Below are positions 1 through 8,667 of a stretch of DNA of 64,000 nt, piece after piece (position 1 is the first letter of the stretch; every line of letters starts with the position of its first letter). The DNA lies in the NCBI GenBank assembly GCA_016192705.1, contig JACPTQ010000043.1:1-64000 (forward strand), given 5' to 3'. Below the pieces are notes generated by a model. It worked only from the letters and a program-made list of their open reading frames with translations. It was not told where the DNA came from and did not search any database. Source of the DNA: Deltaproteobacteria bacterium (GTDB lineage: Bacteria; Myxococcota; JACPTQ01). Both the position numbers and the translations under genes were made by a program.

Positions 1-639
1 AGCGAGGCGGTAGCGGAAACGGTTGCGGTCGGGGTAGCGATTGCGGAATCGGGAAGCGGCATAGGATCTCCTTTCGAAAGCGTGAGCCGAACCTTTCGGC
101 CCCTAACCGAAGGTGGGCCGAAAGTGAGGCGAACCGGAGAAAGCAGAGCCCGCTCCCGCACCCGCCTCCGCATCCGCACCCGCTCCCGCATCCGCTACCG
201 CTCCCGCATCCGCAACCGCGCGCCCTCCTCTGCAAAATCGCTCCCTTCAGGCAAAAAGTCGGCCCCTGCATCCAAAAAGAGCCGATCCGCGGCGCAATTC
301 AGCCGCCTTTGCTCCGAAAAATCGCGATCCACAGCCGAAAAACCGCGATCCGCAGCCAAAAAATGCCTTCCACGGCCGAAATTAGCCGATCTGGGTCGCG
401 AATTAGCCGATCTACATCGCCGATAGGCAATCTTCATCGAAAATAAGGCAACCTGCATCGTCTTTCAGCCGATCTTCGCCGCCGATCAGCCTTTCAGTGG
501 AGTTTGCCATCGGCGATCGGCGCCTTCGCCTAACAGCTTGCGGGAGCGGGAGCGGAATGAATCGTAGTTTTGTGCATCCGAAGTGCTTAGCGATAGGATG
601 TCTTTCAATCGGCGATGGCGTTACGCGAAAGGGAAACCA
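1..639. other. gene-free stretch upstream of the Mrr-type gene
   Basis: I see no convincing gene here. Two short open frames cross it on opposite strands, but both are low complexity and simply translate a short-period DNA repeat. Around 150-215 lies a GC-rich tract that on the minus strand reads as an Ala/Gly/Asp linker (A-D-A-G type), like the linkers of the lipoproteins elsewhere in the window. It is not attached to any recognisable lipobox or domain. Positions 216-488 hold a 21-bp repeat, annotated separately. The promoter of the following gene should lie in about 490-630, but I could not assign boxes. Confidence 0.55.
216..488. repeat. degenerate 21-bp tandem repeat, about 13 units
   Basis: Reading in steps of 21 from position 216 gives thirteen imperfect units. 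Many contain CCGATC or GCGATCC near the front and end in GCCGAAAA or a similar A-rich run. The best conserved neighbours are 321-341 and 342-362, and then 384-404 and 405-425. The period is a multiple of three, so both strands stay partly open. The minus strand gives heptapeptides beginning with Phe and ending in ADR/VDR-like residues. Units follow one another directly, so this is not a CRISPR array. It may be a minisatellite or a decayed repeat-protein gene. Confidence 0.6.
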
Positions 640-1887
640 ATGACTTACCTTGAGGCCGCAGAGAAGGTTCTCCGCGAGGCCGGAACGCCGCTTCACTTCA
701 AGGAGATTGCTCGCCGTGCGCTGGAAGCAGGCCTGATTGAACCCAAGGGGAAAACCCCCGAGGCAACGATGGGCGCGCAGCTTTACATGTCTGTTCGGAG
801 AGCCGACGAGAAAAGCGGCGAGGCGGGAACATTTCGTCCCACCGGCCGGGCCTACTTTGCCCTCGTCGCCACCGCCGTCGCTACTCCGATCGACGCCGAG
901 ATTCATCGCCAGAATGCTAAGGTCGAAAACGATCTCCTCGAGTTCCTTAAGGAGATGCACCCTCGAGAACTCGAGCTGATTGTTGGCCAGCTTCTCCTTG
1001 CCATCGGCTTTGAAGATGTCGCCGTAACTCGCTATGTGGTGGACGGCGGGATCGATGTCGAGGGTACGCTCACCGTTGGAGGCGTCACGAAGGTGAGGAC
1101 TGCCATTCAGGTGAAGAGGTATGCCGACAAGAAGGTGAGCGACGGCACGGTTCGGGAACTTCGAGGAAGCCTTGTCGCTGAGCAACGCGGACTCATCATT
1201 ACGACCTCGGAGTTCACTGTCCCAGCCATCAAGGAAGCTGAGGCTCCCGGAAAGACTCCCATCAGCCTCATCGACGCCAAACGGCTCATCGACCTTCTCG
1301 TGCAGCATCAAATTGGCGTGCGGAAGACGAGTGTCTCGTTGCTTAAGCTGAACTTGGGGGACCTCGTCGTCGAAGGCGAGGGCGGCCAAGGAGAGAAGAG
1401 CGCAACGCTCTGGCCTCTACCGGGTGGTCAGGAGCGGTTTTTCGAAACGCTGCTCGCTTTTCTCGACGAGATCGGCGTAAAGAAGCCGACTTTTGATGAG
1501 ATGGTGGCTTGGGTTCTCGTCTCCTACGATAAGGTCACGAAGCAAGGCGTGGTGCGGTCATATCTTCGGGCCGTCCTCTATTCGTTGGGGGTCATCGACT
1601 TCGACGGCGAGCGCGTGGTGTTGACAGAACAAGGCGCGCGACTGCGGCAGACGCGAGATCGCAGCTACCTTCTCACGCTGCTCGAACAGAACGTCGTTGG
1701 GGTAAGCGACCTGCTGGCATTCATCAAGAGCGCGCCAGCCGAAATGCCAGCAATCTACGAGCACTTGGTGAAGACGCTGAACTTGGAATGGAAAACCGAA
1801 CATCAAGTCCGATACCGGCTCCAGTGGCTCGCGACCTGCGGGGCTGTCGAAAAGGTTGGGGCGAAGTGGAGCCTTCGGCAAGTTTAG
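640..1887 (+). CDS. HARE-HTH / Mrr-type restriction endonuclease
   Basis: A 415-residue predicted DNA-binding nuclease. Residues 1-75 look like a HARE-HTH winged helix (TYLEAAEKVL, then a conserved FRPTGRAYFAL end). Residues about 97-240 match the Mrr_cat fold of modification-dependent (type IV) restriction enzymes, with G-G-I-D139 and the core Q157-V-K159. The last 150 residues look like one or two further winged helices. I start at 640 because the HARE domain begins there and a weak purine-rich AAAGGGA lies just upstream; an in-frame ATG at 583 would add 19 basic residues. The gene stands alone with no methyltransferase beside it, which fits a type IV enzyme. Domain assignment is fairly sure; a role in defence against modified DNA is inferred from the family. 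Confidence 0.85.
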   Translation: MTYLEAAEKVLREAGTPLHFKEIARRALEAGLIEPKGKTPEATMGAQLYMSVRRADEKSGEAGTFRPTGRAYFALVATAVATPIDAEIHRQNAKVENDLLEFLKEMHPRELELIVGQLLLAIGFEDVAVTRYVVDGGIDVEGTLTVGGVTKVRTAIQVKRYADKKVSDGTVRELRGSLVAEQRGLIITTSEFTVPAIKEAEAPGKTPISLIDAKRLIDLLVQHQIGVRKTSVSLLKLNLGDLVVEGEGGQGEKSATLWPLPGGQERFFETLLAFLDEIGVKKPTFDEMVAWVLVSYDKVTKQGVVRSYLRAVLYSLGVIDFDGERVVLTEQGARLRQTRDRSYLLTLLEQNVVGVSDLLAFIKSAPAEMPAIYEHLVKTLNLEWKTEHQVRYRLQWLATCGAVEKVGAKWSLRQV

Positions 1888-1924
1888 CCGGCGCAACAAT
1901 TCCGACTTATATTTCCAAGTAGCG

Positions 1925-3136
1925 TTACGGGCAGGCGGTACAGGTGGTTTGCGTCGTCGCCTCGCTCGCGCATTGAAACGCGGTCGTGATGAAGTCGCTC
2001 GACTCCGACCCTGCGTCGGCGCCCGCGTCCGTTGTGCCGATGGGACTCGACGTCGCCGAATCCTGGCACCGCAAGTACTTCGAGCAGAAGCGCATCCAGT
2101 GCCCCGAGAAGTGTCCGCGCCCATTCGAATTGAGGTCCCAGGTATGCGCCCGGAAGAGCCCCTTCACGTTTCCATTCCGCATGAAGATCCCGCCCACCTT
2201 GTCGCTGTTGTATCGACCGATGAGACGCCCGCGGATCCTCCCGTCGAGCGACAGGAATCTCCCGAAGAACACCTGTTTCCCGCGCGAGTTCGTTCCCCAC
2301 ACGCCCTCAAGAAACCCCTTCGCCTTTCCGTTCGCGCGAATCCAATGGCCGCGGAAAACGCCGCCGCGCGAGTCGATTCGCTTCCAGCGCCCGCGCATGA
2401 ATCCGTGGCTGCAGGCCGCGAGGGGAATCGCCTGGAACGACACCGCGTTACCGTCGGTGCCGACCGTCGTCACAGAAGGCAGCCCGACGAGTTGGTCGAG
2501 CGTCGTGCTGATCGGCGTCGTCACCGCAGCGGACGTGAACGTCAGCGTGACGCTCGACGCGGCCGCGGTGCTCGCGCGCGATACGAGGAAAAGCAGACCG
2601 TCGAAGTTCGGTTTGGTTTTCGACGTGAACGTGATGCTCGTGTCGGTTTCAGCGGTTATCTGGTCGCCGCCTTCAACGCCGGCGTCGTTGCCTTCTTCGA
2701 ATCGAATCTTTCGAATCTTCTTGATCGTCCCGCCAGACACCGAGAGCGAGCCATCCCACGTCGTCGCGCTCGGCATCGTCGTCGAGAGCCCGAGATTCCC
2801 CCAAAGGAGCTGCACGACCGCGTGTTTCTTCGTCCCCGCGTCCGCAACCCCCAAATTTTGCGGGAGCGAATCTTCCGAGTCGCCCTCGCCCGACGAATCT
2901 TCTGTCCCTATGGAGTCGGCGTTGGCCGTGCAGTCTTGCGCTTCCTCCTCGTCGCCAACAATCGCGCCCGCATCCCCACTGTTGTCTTCCTCCGACGGCG
3001 CGTTATCAAGGTTTGCCGTCGTGTAGAGGACGTCACTCTCGGTCGTCGACGTGTTCGAGCTTTCCTTTCCGCACGCGCCAAACGCCAAGAAGAGCGCGAG
3101 CAGCGAAAAGCGACTTCGAGATAGACTTCTAAACAT
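1925..3136 (-). CDS. lipoprotein with MORN-like repeats
   Basis: A 403-residue predicted lipoprotein. The start at 3136 is set by a strong AGGAGG-type site a few bases upstream; the longer frame from 3223 lacks this. A short signal peptide ends in the lipobox FGAC. An acidic, Ser/Thr-rich spacer with D-A-G motifs follows, then a middle beta-rich region. After that come about six tandem short repeats of the type G-x-F/W-x-G-x-W/F separated by basic and Gly residues (GRWKRIDSRGG, FRGHWIRANG, FGRFLSLDGR, GRHFSGHW-like). They resemble MORN hairpins but are not a clear match. A second D-A-G stretch and Cys residues close the protein. The function is unknown; an outer-surface role is inferred from the signal. 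Confidence 0.75.
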   Translation of the reverse strand: MFRSLSRSRFSLLALFLAFGACGKESSNTSTTESDVLYTTANLDNAPSEEDNSGDAGAIVGDEEEAQDCTANADSIGTEDSSGEGDSEDSLPQNLGVADAGTKKHAVVQLLWGNLGLSTTMPSATTWDGSLSVSGGTIKKIRKIRFEEGNDAGVEGGDQITAETDTSITFTSKTKPNFDGLLFLVSRASTAAASSVTLTFTSAAVTTPISTTLDQLVGLPSVTTVGTDGNAVSFQAIPLAACSHGFMRGRWKRIDSRGGVFRGHWIRANGKAKGFLEGVWGTNSRGKQVFFGRFLSLDGRIRGRLIGRYNSDKVGGIFMRNGNVKGLFRAHTWDLNSNGRGHFSGHWMRFCSKYLRCQDSATSSPIGTTDAGADAGSESSDFITTAFQCASEATTQTTCTACP

Positions 3137-3150
3137 CCTTCTCCTCCTTC

Positions 3151-3164
3151 GTCCTACATAGGAC
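3151..3164. promoter_or_regulatory. palindrome upstream of the MORN-like lipoprotein
   Basis: GTCCTA and TAGGAC form an inverted repeat separated by two bases. It lies just upstream of the Shine-Dalgarno sequence of the minus-strand gene that starts at 3136, where an operator or a small 5' UTR hairpin could act. Its function is unproved. Confidence 0.35.
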
Positions 3165-3381
3165 ATACTCATCACCGGGTCGGCCTCATGCGGCTGCACT
3201 TCGCAGGCCGTGAGTCTAGGCATAAAAAACCAGTCTCTTCATTCAAGGATTCAAGGTCGTGTCGCGCGCGATTGTCACTCGACGTATACGGGTCGACAAG
3301 AGTGCCTCACAGCGCAACGCGATACATGTGGGCGCGGCACGCAGATGGTCGGCGCAATCGATGTGGGTCAGGCCCGTCGCG

Positions 3382-3765
3382 TCAGCGCGCTTCGTTGCCC
3401 GGCCCTGGCGCGTCGGCGTCCATCGCGCCCTTCAAATACTGGAACGACCCGACGAGCCACAGCACGACGCCAACGCCGATCACGGCGAGCGCGATTCGGC
3501 CGAACGGAATCGCATTTTGGAGCAAGATGTCCGCGATCTCCGCGCTCACCCCGCCCGCGAAGCACGCCGTGCAGTAAAGAATAATCCCGACGATCATCAC
3601 GGCGAACCCCCCGACGATGAGCCGCTTCCCGCGACGCTGTGCGACTTCCGCGCGCACCCCCCGATCGACCGGCGCCGCCCCGATGTGCGTCCCCGCATTC
3701 GTTGCTTCCAAAGTTTCCGCTTGATTCAGATTTCCCATAACCGACTGTGTGCTGTTCGTTGTCAT
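3382..3765 (-). CDS. small two-helix membrane protein
   Basis: A 127-residue protein with a Thr/Ala-rich cytoplasmic N-terminus and two transmembrane helices, roughly residues 49-72 (IVGGFAVMIVGIILYCTACF) and 87-110. I know no family for it. Its ATG overlaps the stop of the TDT transporter gene as ATGA, and a perfect AGGAGG lies in the last codons of that gene. It is therefore translationally coupled and may be an accessory subunit of the transporter. Confidence 0.75.
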   Translation of the reverse strand: MTTNSTQSVMGNLNQAETLEATNAGTHIGAAPVDRGVRAEVAQRRGKRLIVGGFAVMIVGIILYCTACFAGGVSAEIADILLQNAIPFGRIALAVIGVGVVLWLVGSFQYLKGAMDADAPGPGNEAR

Positions 3766-4931
3766 TGCAAACCTCCTAAAACCTTACTCCCGGCACCGTG
3801 CGATTCGATGACCGGAGCCTGCGATCGTCGACCGCGCGCTCCGCTTCGAAATGCCAGCAACCCCAAATAAAGAAACCTCGCCATGAGCCCGAAAAACGTG
3901 AGCGTCCACGCGGCAAGCGCGGCGACGACAAATCCGCGCGCGAGCCACGCCAGCGCGGGCAACCCGAACGCCGTCGCCACCTGATACGTGCAGACGGCGT
4001 ACATGCCGAATGGAAAAACGAGACCCCAGTAAAGCGGGTCGTACGCGACGGGGATGCGCCGAACGACGTGGCGCCAAATCCCGAGGATGATGAGCATCGG
4101 AATCCACCAGGTTGCAGTCGCCCAGTAGAGGATGGTGAAGCCTTTCACGAACGGCGCGAGCGACGCGAGAAGCGGCGATGTCTTTGCCGCCGCGAGAAGC
4201 CCGGTTCCGGCGAGCGTCGAGATCGCGACGGCGCCCATGTTTATCCAATAGGGCGGCATGAGGTCGGTCGCTGAGAATCTGAAGAACGTGTAGCGATAGA
4301 AGATGAGCGAGATCATCCAGATGTAGAGCATCCCGCCGCAAAGCCAGAACGACGCGAGAAGAAAGAGGACGAGGTCGGACGCACCGAGCCGCGCGGGGAG
4401 CACCGCGCACCCAAGCACGCAAATCGATTGCGTCGCGACGACCGCGAGAAGCCAGCCGCCGTTGATCCCTTCGGCGAGCGTCGGCTTCTCCTCGCGGATG
4501 CTGAGGCCGACGAAGATGGCGTAGGTGCAGACGAGCCAGAGCACGAACGCGACCACCCAGAGCGCGAACCCAATGCCGGTGTCGCCGCGGAGCACAACGA
4601 ACTGCATCCCGAGAACCGACGTCGCGGCGACCGACGTGAAGAAGCCGGGGCCACGCTGGTGGCTCGTCCAGTCGGCGAGAAACGCCTCGCGGTGAAAGAG
4701 GATGCGCGCCGCCGTCACGAGCCAAACACCAGCGTAGGCCGCGATGTTGATCCAGAAGAGGAGTTCCGCGGCACCGATGAGACCGAGGCGATACGATGCG
4801 AGCGAGACGATTCCGGTCGCCATCGCCATCGCAAAGTACGCGGGGTGAAGCGCCTTGAGTTGACGCCCAACCAAAGCCCGAACGACGCTCGGTCGCGCCT
4901 CGACTGCCGCCGCTCTTTCCGCCGCGCCCAT
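3762..4931 (-). CDS. TDT/SLAC1-family transporter (TehA-like)
   Basis: A 389-residue inner-membrane protein with about ten hydrophobic helices. The N-terminal LHPAYFAMAMATGIVSLA resembles the start of tellurite-resistance/dicarboxylate transporter (TDT) proteins such as TehA and Mae1 and of SLAC1-type anion channels. Length and helix spacing fit the family. Members carry monovalent anions, C4-dicarboxylates or sulfite; the substrate cannot be told here. The gene is first in a two-gene unit with the small membrane protein, coupled through ATGA. No tellurite-methyltransferase gene (tehB) is adjacent. Confidence 0.85.
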   Translation of the reverse strand: MGAAERAAAVEARPSVVRALVGRQLKALHPAYFAMAMATGIVSLASYRLGLIGAAELLFWINIAAYAGVWLVTAARILFHREAFLADWTSHQRGPGFFTSVAATSVLGMQFVVLRGDTGIGFALWVVAFVLWLVCTYAIFVGLSIREEKPTLAEGINGGWLLAVVATQSICVLGCAVLPARLGASDLVLFLLASFWLCGGMLYIWMISLIFYRYTFFRFSATDLMPPYWINMGAVAISTLAGTGLLAAAKTSPLLASLAPFVKGFTILYWATATWWIPMLIILGIWRHVVRRIPVAYDPLYWGLVFPFGMYAVCTYQVATAFGLPALAWLARGFVVAALAAWTLTFFGLMARFLYLGLLAFRSGARGRRSQAPVIESHGAGSKVLGGLQ

Positions 4932-5041
4932 GCTTCAAAGTCTCGCAGCGTGCGCCCAATCGCGGTATCGGGCGCCCTCTGATTCGCGCGTAGGAACTTC
5001 GTTAAACCGTTGTCGGCGTTTGTCCTACAGCGTTCGCACGG

Positions 5042-5671
5042 CTATTCGACCAAGTGATTTCGCACCGCGTACTTAATCAGCTCAGCGTTTGACGCGAGCG
5101 CCATCTTCTCAAGGATGCGCGTGCGATAGGTGCTCACAGTTTTGACGCTAAGGTGCAGCCGCTCCGCGATGTCCGAGACCGACTTCGCCGCCGCAAGGAG
5201 CAAAAACACCTCGAGCTCGCGCGCCGAGAGCGATTTGTGCGGGTCGCCCGTGCGGTCCATCGCCAAGTGGTCCGCGAGCTCCGCGGCGAGCGACTCGCCC
5301 AAGTAGCGCCGCCCCGCCGTCACCGCGCGGATCGCGCGAATCAGCTCGTCCGGCGCCTGCTCCTTCGTGAGATACCCGGACGCGCCCGCGGAGAGCGCGC
5401 GCACGACGAACTGGCGCTCGCCGTACATGCTAAGGACGATGACCGGGAGCGATGGGTGCTCCGCCTTGAGCGCTGGCAGACGGTCCAAGCTGTTCTCGCC
5501 CGCGAGCGAAATGTCGAGGATGAGAAGATCCCATATCGCGGCGTTCACCTTCTCGCAGAGCTCCGCGCCGCTCGCCGCTTCGCCAATTGACACGTCGCCG
5601 AGCTCAAGACTGAGAATTCGCGCGAGCCCGGCGCGCACGATCGCATGGTCGTCGGCGAGAAGGATTCTCAC
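5042..5671 (-). CDS. NarL/FixJ-family response regulator
   Basis: A 209-residue two-domain regulator. The receiver spans residues 1-120 with the acidic pair D7-D8, phosphoacceptor D53 (LLILDIS) and the conserved Lys of YLTKE. The C-terminal LuxR-type helix-turn-helix (LSARELEVFLLL, then VSDIAERLHLSVKTVSTY) binds DNA. I chose the GTG at 5671, where the receiver fold begins (VRILLADDH). The longer frame from 5719 would lie inside the kinase gene. The start is one base after the stop of the histidine kinase, so the pair is almost certainly a cognate two-component system made from one message. The target genes are unknown. Confidence 0.92.
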   Translation of the reverse strand: MRILLADDHAIVRAGLARILSLELGDVSIGEAASGAELCEKVNAAIWDLLILDISLAGENSLDRLPALKAEHPSLPVIVLSMYGERQFVVRALSAGASGYLTKEQAPDELIRAIRAVTAGRRYLGESLAAELADHLAMDRTGDPHKSLSARELEVFLLLAAAKSVSDIAERLHLSVKTVSTYRTRILEKMALASNAELIKYAVRNHLVE

Positions 5672-5672
5672 C

Positions 5673-7517
5673 TCACGTCTCCACGCCAACAATCTCGGGC
5701 GGCATTCGCGGAACCACAACTTGCACCGTCGTCCCCCGCCCCGTGTCGCCCGACACGGTCAAGTCGCCGCCCACGAGCCGCGCGCGCTCGCGCATCCCAA
5801 CGATTCCCAGCGAATGCCCACGCGTCGCGCCCACCTCATCAATTCCCTTTCCATCATCTTCAATCGTAAGCCAGAGCCCGTCGTCCGTGCCAGCGAGGTC
5901 GATGCGAACCTCCGTCGCGGCCGCATGGCGAACGACGTTCGTGAGCGCCTCTTGCGCGATCCGAAAGAGCGCAATCGAAACAACGGGCGCGAGCGGCTCC
6001 TTAACGTCTCGCACGTCAACGACAACGGCCAAGCCCGATTTCTCCTCGATGGCGCGCGCAAGTCCCTGTATGGCCGCGGACAAACCGAGGCGATCCAGCA
6101 CAGTCGGTCGCAACTCCGACGCAACCCGCCGAACAAAATCAATCGCCGCGTCGATCCTCTCGCCCATCCCCGCAGCGACCTGTTTCACATCGCCTGCCGA
6201 CCGACGTTGCTCGTGCCACTTCTCAAACGTCGCGAGGTCGAGCTTAAGGCTCGTCAGGACTTGTCCGAGTTCGTCGTGCAGCTCGCGCGCGATTCGCGCC
6301 GCTTCACTGTCGCGGGCGACCTGAAGTCGATTCGACAAAGCGCGAAGTTGGACTTCGGCTGCGACCGCGTCTCGTTGTCGCTCCGCGAGGGCGTCGGCCA
6401 TGACGTTGAAGGAGGCCGCGAGTTCGCGGATCTCGCCGTGCGTCCGGTCGAGCGATGCGCGGGCGTTGAGATCGCCGGCACCGAAGCGGCGCGCGGTTCT
6501 CGAGAGGGCGCGAAGCACGCGTAATACAGAGAACTCCGCCGCCAAGACCGCCGCGGTGAGCGTGAGGAGCGTGATGAGCAAGAGACCGAGCAACGCGCGA
6601 AAGAAGACCGCGTTCACCTCGCTTTGGACGCGCTCGTTCGGCAATCCCGCGACGACGAAGACGCCAGGAACCCCGTCCATCGGGCTCACGACGAAGAGCC
6701 GCGAGACCGGGCCGATCGTCAAAACGGCGCCGCCTTCTCGCATCTGGAGCGCGTCGAAATCAGGAACGCGGAGCGGGCCGCTGGAATCGGTCGCTGGGGC
6801 TTCCACGGCTCCCGAGTGCGCAAGGACGCGACCCTCACGGTCGGTGATGAGAATGGAGTTGTCACGCGGGAGATTTGCCTGGCGAGCGAATCGGTCGATC
6901 CACCGAAGGTCGAGCGCAACGAAGGCAACCGCGCACGGCGTTGCGCGCGCGTCGCGAATCGCGAGGGCGAGGTGCAGCACGGGGCGCCGCACGATCGAAC
7001 CGACAACGTACGAGCCAACCTCGACGTCGGCAGACCGAAGCGCGCGCACAAACGCGGGGTTCCCTTTCCAGTCGTGGGATTCGCGTAATCCGACCGCGCT
7101 GCATGCCACGGCGCCGTCGCGGCTCAAAACGCCGATGTTCGCGAACTGCGGATACCCGGCGAGGAGAGCCGGCAAATAAGGAGGACACGCGCCGCCCGCA
7201 AAACCGCGCCCGCCCGGCCGCGCCCCATCATCCCATCGGATGCAATCGACGGCCGGCGCGAGACGCGCGAGAAGGTTCTTCGCGCCGTCGAGCTGATGCG
7301 CGTGCTCTCTCGACGCGAGCCCCGCGAGGTGACGCGCTTCGATCGCGAGACGCTTCTGCGCCGCTTCCCGCTGCTCGACGGCGATGTAAAAAATAAAAAA
7401 GATCGCGGGCGCCGTCGCGAACAACACAAGGAGTACGAGTCGACCGCGAAGCGATTGAAACGACCGGAGGATGGGACGTGCGTTTCGTGAGGCGCCGTGT
7501 TCGCTCGCGTTTTGCAC
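5673..7517 (-). CDS. membrane sensor histidine kinase (NarX/DegS type)
   Basis: A 614-residue kinase. Helix 1 is at about residues 27-46. A large extracytoplasmic sensor of about 250 residues follows, looking like a Cache domain (ILITDREGRVLAHS). Helix 2 is near 306-328, a HAMP linker runs to about 380, and a HisKA_3 dimerisation domain has H414 in ARELHDELGQ. The HATPase domain has N and G boxes (EALTNVVRHA, EDDGKGID). The sensor contains several Cys residues. The start is GTG with only a weak ribosome site. It should autophosphorylate and pass phosphate to the regulator directly downstream. The ligand cannot be inferred. Confidence 0.92.
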   Translation of the reverse strand: MQNASEHGASRNARPILRSFQSLRGRLVLLVLFATAPAIFFIFYIAVEQREAAQKRLAIEARHLAGLASREHAHQLDGAKNLLARLAPAVDCIRWDDGARPGGRGFAGGACPPYLPALLAGYPQFANIGVLSRDGAVACSAVGLRESHDWKGNPAFVRALRSADVEVGSYVVGSIVRRPVLHLALAIRDARATPCAVAFVALDLRWIDRFARQANLPRDNSILITDREGRVLAHSGAVEAPATDSSGPLRVPDFDALQMREGGAVLTIGPVSRLFVVSPMDGVPGVFVVAGLPNERVQSEVNAVFFRALLGLLLITLLTLTAAVLAAEFSVLRVLRALSRTARRFGAGDLNARASLDRTHGEIRELAASFNVMADALAERQRDAVAAEVQLRALSNRLQVARDSEAARIARELHDELGQVLTSLKLDLATFEKWHEQRRSAGDVKQVAAGMGERIDAAIDFVRRVASELRPTVLDRLGLSAAIQGLARAIEEKSGLAVVVDVRDVKEPLAPVVSIALFRIAQEALTNVVRHAAATEVRIDLAGTDDGLWLTIEDDGKGIDEVGATRGHSLGIVGMRERARLVGGDLTVSGDTGRGTTVQVVVPRMPPEIVGVET

Positions 7518-7583
7518 CGCGGCTCGTCAATACCACACCGCGAGTCGCCGACGGCGTTCTGCGTTCTTGGAATGTGGGGTGAA

Positions 7584-8570
7584 TCAGTCGAGAATAAAAC
7601 GATGCGGACTCTGCGGGACGCCGTCGAGTCGCACTTCGTAGTGAAGGTGCGGCCCCGTGCTCCGCCCTGTGCTGCCGACGAGTCCGAGCTTCGCGCCGCG
7701 CTGAACCTTCTCGCCCTGCTTCACCAAGACAGACGACATGTGACCATAAATCGTCGTGACGCCGCGACCGTGGTCAACGACCACATGCCGCCCAAACCCA
7801 CTCACCGCCGCGTCCGTTTGTGCCGTCGCGACAATCCCATCCGCCGCCGCGATGATCGGCACGCCCTTCTCGGTGACGATATCGAGCCCACGGTGCATCC
7901 CGCGATTCCCTGTGAACGGATCCTTCCGCACGCCGAACCCGCTCGACAGCCAACCGCGCACCGGCCAACTCGACGGCGTCGACGCGAGCAGCACGCGCTG
8001 CTTATCAAAATAGGTGAGCAGCTCGCCAAGGCTCTTTTCGCTTGCCTCGGCCTGCCCCCCAAGCCGCTCCGATCGCGACTTAAGGAGTCTCATCTCAAGT
8101 TCGCGCGTCACGGGATCCGACGGCACGCTGGGGCTCGCAAGCGCCGCCGCGTCGTCAACGCCCTCGTCGCCCTCGTGCCCCGGCGCCTGAACCGGCCCGA
8201 GCGCGATGTTCCGAGCGGGATCGCTCAGGTGCGTAAACGACCGAAGCTGCGTCTCGAGCTTCCGTGCTCGCGCTACGGCCGCCGACAGCGACTGGACCTG
8301 CTCTCTAAGTTGCGGCACCTCGCGCTCGAGCTGAGTCGACAACGCGCGATTCTCTCGGGACAGCGTCTCCACGTCACCCACGTTCTGCGAACGACTCGTC
8401 ACCGCGTGGAGGTAATGAACGACCATCGACGACGCGACGACAACGCCCATCACCCCCAACACGAAGGCAAACCACAGCGACCGCTTCGTCACCTGAAACC
8501 GACGCGCGCGCCCCGACCGCTCGGGAACCACCATGACGGTGTAAAAACGGTCCTTTTTCCGCAACGACAT
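7584..8570 (-). CDS. M23-family peptidase, membrane-anchored
   Basis: A 328-residue LytM/M23 protein. It has a basic cytoplasmic N-terminus, one transmembrane helix at about 33-53, a coiled coil at about 62-112, a spacer, and an M23 domain from about 205. The zinc ligands are all present: H226 and D230 in HRGLD, H277 in YGHM and the H308-x-H310 pair in PHLHYEV. It may therefore be active and cleave peptidoglycan cross-bridges, rather than being a degenerate activator of the EnvC type. The coiled coil suggests a partner in the periplasm. The gene stands 66 bp upstream (in its own sense) of the histidine kinase gene. Confidence 0.92.
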   Translation of the reverse strand: MSLRKKDRFYTVMVVPERSGRARRFQVTKRSLWFAFVLGVMGVVVASSMVVHYLHAVTSRSQNVGDVETLSRENRALSTQLEREVPQLREQVQSLSAAVARARKLETQLRSFTHLSDPARNIALGPVQAPGHEGDEGVDDAAALASPSVPSDPVTRELEMRLLKSRSERLGGQAEASEKSLGELLTYFDKQRVLLASTPSSWPVRGWLSSGFGVRKDPFTGNRGMHRGLDIVTEKGVPIIAAADGIVATAQTDAAVSGFGRHVVVDHGRGVTTIYGHMSSVLVKQGEKVQRGAKLGLVGSTGRSTGPHLHYEVRLDGVPQSPHRFILD

Positions 8571-8667
8571 TCTCGGCGCTTATAGTACGCGACCTGCGCG
8601 CCGCGCAACAAATTTCGCACTCAGTGGGCGGGAAAAGAAGAAACCACGGAGCATGTCACGGAGGAAG

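Noticed and set aside
216-488. CRISPR array
   Set aside because: Units follow directly with no spacers and are degenerate; no cas gene is present.
4990-5028. Inverted repeat GTAGGA/TCCTAC between the transporter and the response regulator
   Set aside because: Arms are only six bases with a 27-base loop; chance occurrence is likely.
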